Below are positions 6,353 through 10,391 of a stretch of 10,391 nucleotides of DNA, piece after piece. A program made the position numbers and the translations under genes. How positions within the stretch are numbered: position 1 is the first letter of the stretch; each line of letters opens with the position of its first letter. The notes under the pieces are model-generated. The model was not told the DNA's origin, did not search any database, and saw only the letters and a program-made list of their open reading frames with translations. Source of the stretch: Chloroflexota bacterium (GTDB lineage: Bacteria > Chloroflexota > Dehalococcoidia > RBG-13-53-26); the NCBI GenBank assembly GCA_030616195.1, contig JAUWXW010000033.1, positions 1-10,391 on the forward strand. Direction: 5' to 3'.

Positions 6353-6517
6353 CTGTCATTCTGAGTCCTTCGCTTCCTGTCATTCTGAGGTCGGTGTCGC
6401 CTTAGGCGACCCTCTGGCGAGGTGAATTCCCCCTCGCCACGGCGAGTCGCCTTCAGAGACCTCTCTCTTAATCTCCTCCCGCTCTCCACGGCGAGTCTTC
6501 GACTAGGGGAGGAGATT
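6353..6517. repeat. Composite palindromic repeat region, copy 3
   Basis: Two exact CTGTCATTCTGAG units lie 24 bases apart (6353-6365, 6377-6389). The second runs into CTGAGGTCGGT, shared with the repeat at 1814. Nested inverted repeats follow: GTCGCC-TTA-GGCGAC (6396-6410), GGCGAGG/CCTCGCC (6416-6422 and 6432-6438), the alternative CTCGCC-AC-GGCGAG (6433-6446), and a perfect 11-bp pair AATCTCCTCCC/GGGAGGAGATT (6470-6480 and 6507-6517) around a smaller AGTC-TTC-GACT hairpin (6494-6504). It fills most of the 258-base gap between tmk and mnmA, and no gene is evident in it. It may be two or more degenerate repeat copies fused together. Confidence 0.65.
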
Positions 6518-6541
6518 CACAGAGAGCTTCGCAGCCAATTA

Positions 6542-6572
6542 TGAGAAGCCACATGGCAGGTAAACCTTCTCA
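6542..6572 (-). terminator. Inverted repeat just after tmk, doubtful terminator
   Basis: TGAGAAG (6542-6548) and CTTCTCA (6566-6572) can form a 7-bp stem with a 17-base loop, starting 8 bases past the tmk stop. No T run follows on the minus strand (ATAATTGG instead), so termination here would have to be factor-assisted or absent. Confidence 0.2.
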
Positions 6573-6580
6573 GTCTATGC

Positions 6581-7207
6581 TCACGGGGCGGGGTTTTGAA
6601 GTAACTCCTTGACCCTTTCCCAAACCTTACTTCGTATCTTGCCTCTGGGCAAAGTGGCATCTATTACCAGCCAGCGCTGTGGATCAGCACTGGCTATCTT
6701 GAGGTATCCTTCTCGTACCCGCTGGTGGAAAGCTATCTCTTCCCCCTCAAAACGGTCTAGCCTGGCCAGGTTCCTGCGGGCCAGTCCCACTTCAACAGGG
6801 ATGTCCAGCAGGATAGCCAGGTCAGGAAGTAGACCCTCAGTGGCAGTGTGGTTAACAACCTCAATAACGCCCAGATTGATCCCTCGTCCATATCCCTGAT
6901 AAGCCACGGTGGAGTCAGCATAGCGGTCGCAGATAACCATTGTGCCCCTTGCCAGGTTGGGGCGGATGACATCCCCTACTAACTGGGCCCGAGAGGCATT
7001 GACAAGAAGTAACTCAGCAAGTGGTGAAATCTCTATCTGTCTACGGTACTTCAGCAAGCGTCTAAGCTGGCTACCCAAGGGGGTACCGCCGGGCTCATGG
7101 CTCAGTACCACCGGGATACCTGTCGCCGATACTCGCTTGTAGAGAGCCTTGGCCTGGGTGCTCTTGCCACATCCTTCCCCTCCCTCAAAGCTAACAAACA
7201 AAGCCAA
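6581..7207 (-). CDS. tmk: Thymidylate (dTMP) kinase
   Basis: This cytoplasmic enzyme phosphorylates dTMP to dTDP with ATP for DNA synthesis. With the start used here it has 208 residues, normal for the family. The P-loop is FEGGEGCGKSTQA (about 7-19), the nucleotide-contacting DRY motif is ICDRYADSTVAYQGYGRG (about 92-109), and a lid-like segment with arginines follows DLAILLDIPVEVGLARR. I chose the TTG at 7205-7207: it gives MALFVSFEGGEGCGKS, the usual Tmk beginning, and has TGAGGTGA (7213-7220) five bases upstream. The open frame also offers GTG at 7214-7216 (three residues longer), but that codon lies inside the ribosome site itself. The gene begins 10 bases after the R3H ATPase stop, so the two are almost certainly co-transcribed. 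Confidence 0.94.
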   Translation of the reverse strand: MALFVSFEGGEGCGKSTQAKALYKRVSATGIPVVLSHEPGGTPLGSQLRRLLKYRRQIEISPLAELLLVNASRAQLVGDVIRPNLARGTMVICDRYADSTVAYQGYGRGINLGVIEVVNHTATEGLLPDLAILLDIPVEVGLARRNLARLDRFEGEEIAFHQRVREGYLKIASADPQRWLVIDATLPRGKIRSKVWERVKELLQNPAP

Positions 7208-7212
7208 GAGAC

Positions 7213-7220
7213 TCACCTCA
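7213..7220 (-). promoter_or_regulatory. Ribosome binding site that decides the tmk start
   Basis: On the minus strand TGAGGTGA is a 7-of-8 match to the anti-Shine-Dalgarno complement GGAGGTGA. It ends five bases before the TTG at 7207. It overlaps the TGA of the R3H ATPase gene (7218-7220), which suggests termination-reinitiation coupling. Confidence 0.6.
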
Positions 7221-8744
7221 AGACTTTCTGAATATCTCCACCCCTCGGTGAGGTTCTCTCCCCGAACTACGGGAGATCAAACGAAAGCGCTCTGCCATCA
7301 GGTGCTGTAGCCGGCGGACATAGGAACTCCGCGGGCTGAGCTGCACTGCATCTTTCCCGTTCATAACTTCGGTGACGGCCTCCTCCGCTTCCTTCAGGGC
7401 AGAATCAACAGTGCTCACCCTCCTCTTACCACCAGGCAGAGATTCTATGAACTGCCTTACCTCACCCACGGTATTACTTTTGAGCACATAAACAGGTAGG
7501 CCGGCTGCCTCAGCATCCCTTACCTTCTGCGGCTTTCTGCGATAGTAACTCTTGGAGGTCAGCAGAAGATTGGCCTCACTCAAATCAGAAGCAATGCTCA
7601 GGTCAACTCGTCTCTCTCTGGCTACCTGCTCCAGTTTTGATCGATTCATGCCAAAGAGATAGACTTTTGGCAAGTCAGCCCCTCCCTTTGGCGCCTTGTC
7701 CCTGTGTTTGGCAGCTATTTCACTGCCGGAAAAGGGGGCAACTCTCTCTTCTTTTCGGCACATCTCTCCTTTCTCATCCAGCCAGCGAACCTCCGTTGTC
7801 ACCGGGCGACCCCTAAGTGTGGCGTCAACCACCTCAGCTACATCAGGGTGAACAGCTACTCGATTGAAATCCTGGATTTCCACTACCACATCGAAGGTAG
7901 GTGGCGCCTTTCGTTCCAATATGGATTTCTGAGTCCTGCGTCGCCGCGCCTCTTCATCGCCCAGGGTAACCGTCTGAACACCGCCAATGAGATCGGAAAG
8001 GGTAGGATTGAGTATCAAATTCTCCAGCGTATTTCCGTGAGCTGTGCCCACCAGTTGAACACCTCGCTCAGCAATAGTACGGGCTGCCATCGCCTCCAAT
8101 TCAGTGCCAATCTCATCAATGATAATCGCCTCTGGCATGTGATTCTCCACCGCCTCGATCATCACTGCGTGCTGCATGCTAGGAGTGGGCACCTGCATTC
8201 TCCGCGCGTGGCCTATGGCAGGGTGAGGTATATCCCCGTCGCCAGCGATCTCATTAGAGGTGTCTACAATGACGACCCTCTTCCCCAGTTCGTCAGCCAG
8301 GACACGAGCTACTTCCCTCAGCATAGTCGTCTTGCCTACACCGGGACGCCCCAAAAGTAAGATGCTCTTACCCAATTGGACCAGGTCTTCAATCAATCCG
8401 ATGGTGCCAAAAACTGCCCTACCCACGCGACAGGTTAGACCTACAATACGCCCCTCACGGTTGCGAATTGCTGAGATGCGGTGGAGGGTACGCTCAATTC
8501 CAGCCCGATTATCGTCACCAAAAGGGGCAATGCGAGATGTCACGTACTCAATGTCCTGCTGGACAATGTCTTTAGCGCTCAGAACCACCTCATAGTTGAA
8601 GAACCTGACTACCGGGGAACGCCCCAGATCCATTACCACCTCCAGAAGTTCACCACGGTCCTCGCGCTGCTGCAATTGGTCCGAAATCGAGGGGGGCAGG
8701 ATATCTATCAGGGCATCCAGGTCATCTATGATTGTTCTTTGCAT
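7218..8744 (-). CDS. Ycf45-like P-loop ATPase with C-terminal R3H domain
   Basis: This 508-aa protein joins a SpoIIIAA-like ATPase to a C-terminal R3H nucleic-acid-binding domain, the layout of the Ycf45 family of cyanobacteria, plastids and related bacteria. Walker A is LGRPGVGKTT (131-140) and Walker B is AIIIDEIGTE (206-215). VIVDTSNEIAGDGDIPHPAIG (158-178) and QLVGTAHGNTLENL (230-243) are family blocks lining the nucleotide site. A second conserved region (about 358-435: VYLFGMNRSKLEQ, LLTSKSYYRRKPQ, LPVYVLKSNT) follows. The R3H motif is R477-x3-H481 in SSYVRRLQHLMAERF, a segment that binds single-stranded nucleic acid in other proteins. There is no membrane segment. The cellular role is not known with confidence. 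The ATG at 8742-8744 lies 12 bases after the upstream gene and has an AGGAT-type ribosome site overlapping that gene's stop. Confidence 0.9.
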   Translation of the reverse strand: MQRTIIDDLDALIDILPPSISDQLQQREDRGELLEVVMDLGRSPVVRFFNYEVVLSAKDIVQQDIEYVTSRIAPFGDDNRAGIERTLHRISAIRNREGRIVGLTCRVGRAVFGTIGLIEDLVQLGKSILLLGRPGVGKTTMLREVARVLADELGKRVVIVDTSNEIAGDGDIPHPAIGHARRMQVPTPSMQHAVMIEAVENHMPEAIIIDEIGTELEAMAARTIAERGVQLVGTAHGNTLENLILNPTLSDLIGGVQTVTLGDEEARRRRTQKSILERKAPPTFDVVVEIQDFNRVAVHPDVAEVVDATLRGRPVTTEVRWLDEKGEMCRKEERVAPFSGSEIAAKHRDKAPKGGADLPKVYLFGMNRSKLEQVARERRVDLSIASDLSEANLLLTSKSYYRRKPQKVRDAEAAGLPVYVLKSNTVGEVRQFIESLPGGKRRVSTVDSALKEAEEAVTEVMNGKDAVQLSPRSSYVRRLQHLMAERFRLISRSSGREPHRGVEIFRKS

Positions 8745-8756
8745 TCTCAGCCCATC

Positions 8757-9674
8757 CTAGGCGCTTACCGGAATGAGACCAGCTTGACGTTCCCTAATGG
8801 CTAACTCCTTCGCCAAGGCTGAATACTTGGCTACCTGGCTGAAGCCTCGTTCTTCCAGTAATCGAAGTAGTCCCTCATCAAATTCAGGGGCAAGACAGTA
8901 CAGGCAACGGCAGTGATCAAGGGACATCAGGCCATATTCTATTATCTGCTGCCACTCCCTTTCGGGAACTGCCATTATCTCAAATTGCCCCGCGTGCCGG
9001 CCGGCCTTGACTCCAAGCCATCCCACCAGGCTGCCCCCGTTTTCAAAGACCCATTCCGTCCCCACATCCTTCTCCCTGGTAGCCTGCCACTCCTTGAAGG
9101 TCATGCCTTCGACCCGGCGTACGGAGACAGGAACACATTTCTGATATAAGTCAAAAAGCCTGTAGTCATCACCAGCCTGTTTGCGGCGAGGGGGAAAGAG
9201 GGCAGAGGTTCCATCACTTGCTGCCTTGCCTTCCTGCCTTTCCCGGAAGTGAAGGTACTCCGTCATATAAGGGGCGAAGCCGATGTCCTTAGCGGCAGCC
9301 AACAAGGGGCTCTCGGCAGGGAGCCTCAGGAAGATTCTTTCTACTCCTAGCTCTCCTGCTTTGACAACCAACCTTTCGAGAAGCGAGGAGCAGCAACTTA
9401 CCTCCTGCTCACGGAGCAGGAGATGATCGACCTCCCAGGCACTGGATAGAGAGCGACTTCTAACCGAAGCCAGCCCGCAAAATCTAAGCCCTTCCGTACA
9501 GACCCAGGTGCACCGTCCGTCACGAGGATTGAGGCGCTGCATCAAGAGAGCAGCCAGACTAAGAAACCCCGCTCCTTCTTCAGTCAAATTATCCCTGGTT
9601 TTGGCCACGTTAGATAGCGACCCACGTTGGAAAAGGATTACTATCAGATCTGTCGGAAGAAAGGAGCGAATCAT
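8757..9674 (-). CDS. Unknown protein with two GNAT-like halves
   Basis: This 305-aa cytoplasmic protein has two parts, each reminiscent of an N-acetyltransferase (GNAT) fold. In the N-half, WEVDHLLL (80-87) and a helix, then GVERIFLRLPAESPLLAAAKDIGFAPYMTEYLHF (110-143), resemble GNAT motifs A and B. In the C-half, FEIMAVPEREWQQIIEYGLMSL (231-252) and CLAPEFDEGLLRLLEERGFSQVAKYSALAKEL (260-291) repeat that pattern, including an x-GF followed by an aromatic or hydrophobic strand. The usual acetyl-CoA pyrophosphate loop (Q/R-x-x-G-x-G/A) is absent: the place is taken by REQEVSCCSSL in the first half, and I see none in the second. It may be a non-catalytic or divergent family member. The ATG lies 10 bases after pdxS and the stop 12 bases before the R3H ATPase gene. 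I do not recognise a named family. Confidence 0.75.
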   Translation of the reverse strand: MIRSFLPTDLIVILFQRGSLSNVAKTRDNLTEEGAGFLSLAALLMQRLNPRDGRCTWVCTEGLRFCGLASVRSRSLSSAWEVDHLLLREQEVSCCSSLLERLVVKAGELGVERIFLRLPAESPLLAAAKDIGFAPYMTEYLHFRERQEGKAASDGTSALFPPRRKQAGDDYRLFDLYQKCVPVSVRRVEGMTFKEWQATREKDVGTEWVFENGGSLVGWLGVKAGRHAGQFEIMAVPEREWQQIIEYGLMSLDHCRCLYCLAPEFDEGLLRLLEERGFSQVAKYSALAKELAIRERQAGLIPVSA

Positions 9675-9684
9675 AAACCGTGCC

Positions 9685-10391
9685 CTACCAACCCCTAGAT
9701 GCTAGCAGTTCCTCCTCAGGAAGCGCTTTTATGTCCAGTCCAGGCATGGCGCCACGTAGGCCTTTAGAAACCTCGGCAACAATCTTGGCGTCACGATAAT
9801 GAGTGGTAGCTCTGACAATAGCCTTTGCCCTGGCCTCAGGGTCACTCGATTTGAAAATACCCGAACCAACGAATACCCCTTCAGCCCCCAACTGCATCAT
9901 CAACGCAGCATCGGCCGGACTAGCTACTCCGCCGGCGGCAAAATTGACCACCGGTAGCTTTCCCGTTTTGTGAAGCTCGATCACCAGTTCCACAGGCGCC
10001 CCTAAAGCCTTGGCCTCTGCTACCAGTTCCTCTTCAGGCATGTTAACCAGCTTGCGTATGCCGTCCATAACTGCCCGCATGTGCCTTACTGCCTCCACGA
10101 TGTTACCTGTGCCGGCCTCACCCTTGGTTCGAATCATAGCCGCTCCCTCAGCAATTCGGCGCAAAGCCTCGCCTAGATCGCGGCAGCCGCAGACAAAAGG
10201 AACTTTGAAATCATGCTTCCAGATATGATGGAACTCGTCAGCAGGGGTAAGCACCTCAGATTCATCAATGGAATCTACCCCCAAGGCTTCCAGCACCTGG
10301 GCCTCCACAAAGTGCCCGATACGGCACTTGGCCATCACAGGGATGGTTACCGCTTCCATAATAGCCAGAATCACTCCCGGATCAGCCATAC
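9685..10391 (-). CDS. pdxS: Pyridoxal 5'-phosphate synthase subunit PdxS, 5' end missing
   Basis: PdxS makes pyridoxal 5'-phosphate from ribose 5-phosphate, glyceraldehyde 3-phosphate and ammonia; PdxT normally supplies the ammonia from glutamine. Visible here are about 235 C-terminal residues of the roughly 290-residue TIM barrel, from MADPGVI onward. Highly conserved blocks are [16 protein letters not shown] (16-31), [39 protein letters not shown] (85-96), [22 protein letters not shown] and [11 protein letters not shown]. The lysine in RTKGEAGTG matches Lys149 of the Bacillus enzyme, which shuttles intermediates. The chain ends in the typical SRGW. The ATG at 10389 is internal (the RMAD block continues off the window), so the true start lies beyond 10391. 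No pdxT follows; the next gene is the GNAT-like protein. Confidence 0.96.
   Translation of the reverse strand, partial: MADPGVILAIMEAVTIPVMAKCRIGHFVEAQVLEALGVDSIDESEVLTPADEFHHIWKHDFKVPFVCGCRDLGEALRRIAEGAAMIRTKGEAGTGNIVEAVRHMRAVMDGIRKLVNMPEEELVAEAKALGAPVELVIELHKTGKLPVVNFAAGGVASPADAALMMQLGAEGVFVGSGIFKSSDPEARAKAIVRATTHYRDAKIVAEVSKGLRGAMPGLDIKALPEEELLASRGW

Noticed and set aside
7704..8360. Long plus-strand open frame (218 codons) opposite the R3H ATPase gene
   Set aside because: The residues show no domain pattern, and the minus strand carries intact Walker A and B and family blocks over the same bases.

Overview
The window looks like a chromosomal housekeeping stretch from an uncultured bacterium. 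The best guess is Chloroflexota, class Dehalococcoidia or a close relative. That assignment is an inference from three things: a Ycf45-like R3H/P-loop ATPase next to tmk, a PAS histidine kinase with an N-terminal coiled coil of a kind I associate with this group, and palindromic intergenic repeats ending in variants of GTCATTSYGAG. Base composition is moderate and even, and I see no phage, transposase, CRISPR, rRNA or tRNA. Every confidently called gene lies on the minus strand, so transcription runs from high to low coordinates.

Reading in that direction, block one (10391 to 6581) holds pdxS (PLP synthase, 5' end cut by the window edge), a 305-aa protein with two acetyltransferase-like halves, the R3H ATPase and thymidylate kinase. 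The gaps are 10 to 12 bases, which suggests one operon. A 258-base spacer rich in inverted repeats follows. Block two (6322 to 4277) is mnmA, rnhB and yraN, joined by 4-base and 11-base overlaps. It covers tRNA thiolation, removal of ribonucleotides from DNA and a small nuclease-fold protein.

Block three (4120 to 2113) is a two-component pair: a soluble double-PAS histidine kinase and a stand-alone receiver, overlapping by 8 bases. A candidate promoter precedes the kinase gene, with two exact 11-base direct repeats two helical turns apart just upstream of it. The 387-base spacer after the receiver gene holds a possible remnant of a LytS-type membrane sensor on the minus strand, an opposing promoter/ribosome-site/signal-peptide-like ORF on the plus strand, a palindromic repeat, a hairpin and a good extended -10 promoter.

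The last block is a class III (CaiB/BaiF) CoA-transferase gene driven by that promoter. It is followed by a 249-base spacer with another palindromic repeat, and then the first 97 codons of adenine deaminase, which runs off the window.

I do not see a complete, clearly new multi-gene system. The points most worth checking are the degenerate GNAT-like protein in the pdxS operon, the repeated site before the kinase gene, the cryptic region at 1900-2110, the palindromic repeat family and the corrected tmk start.
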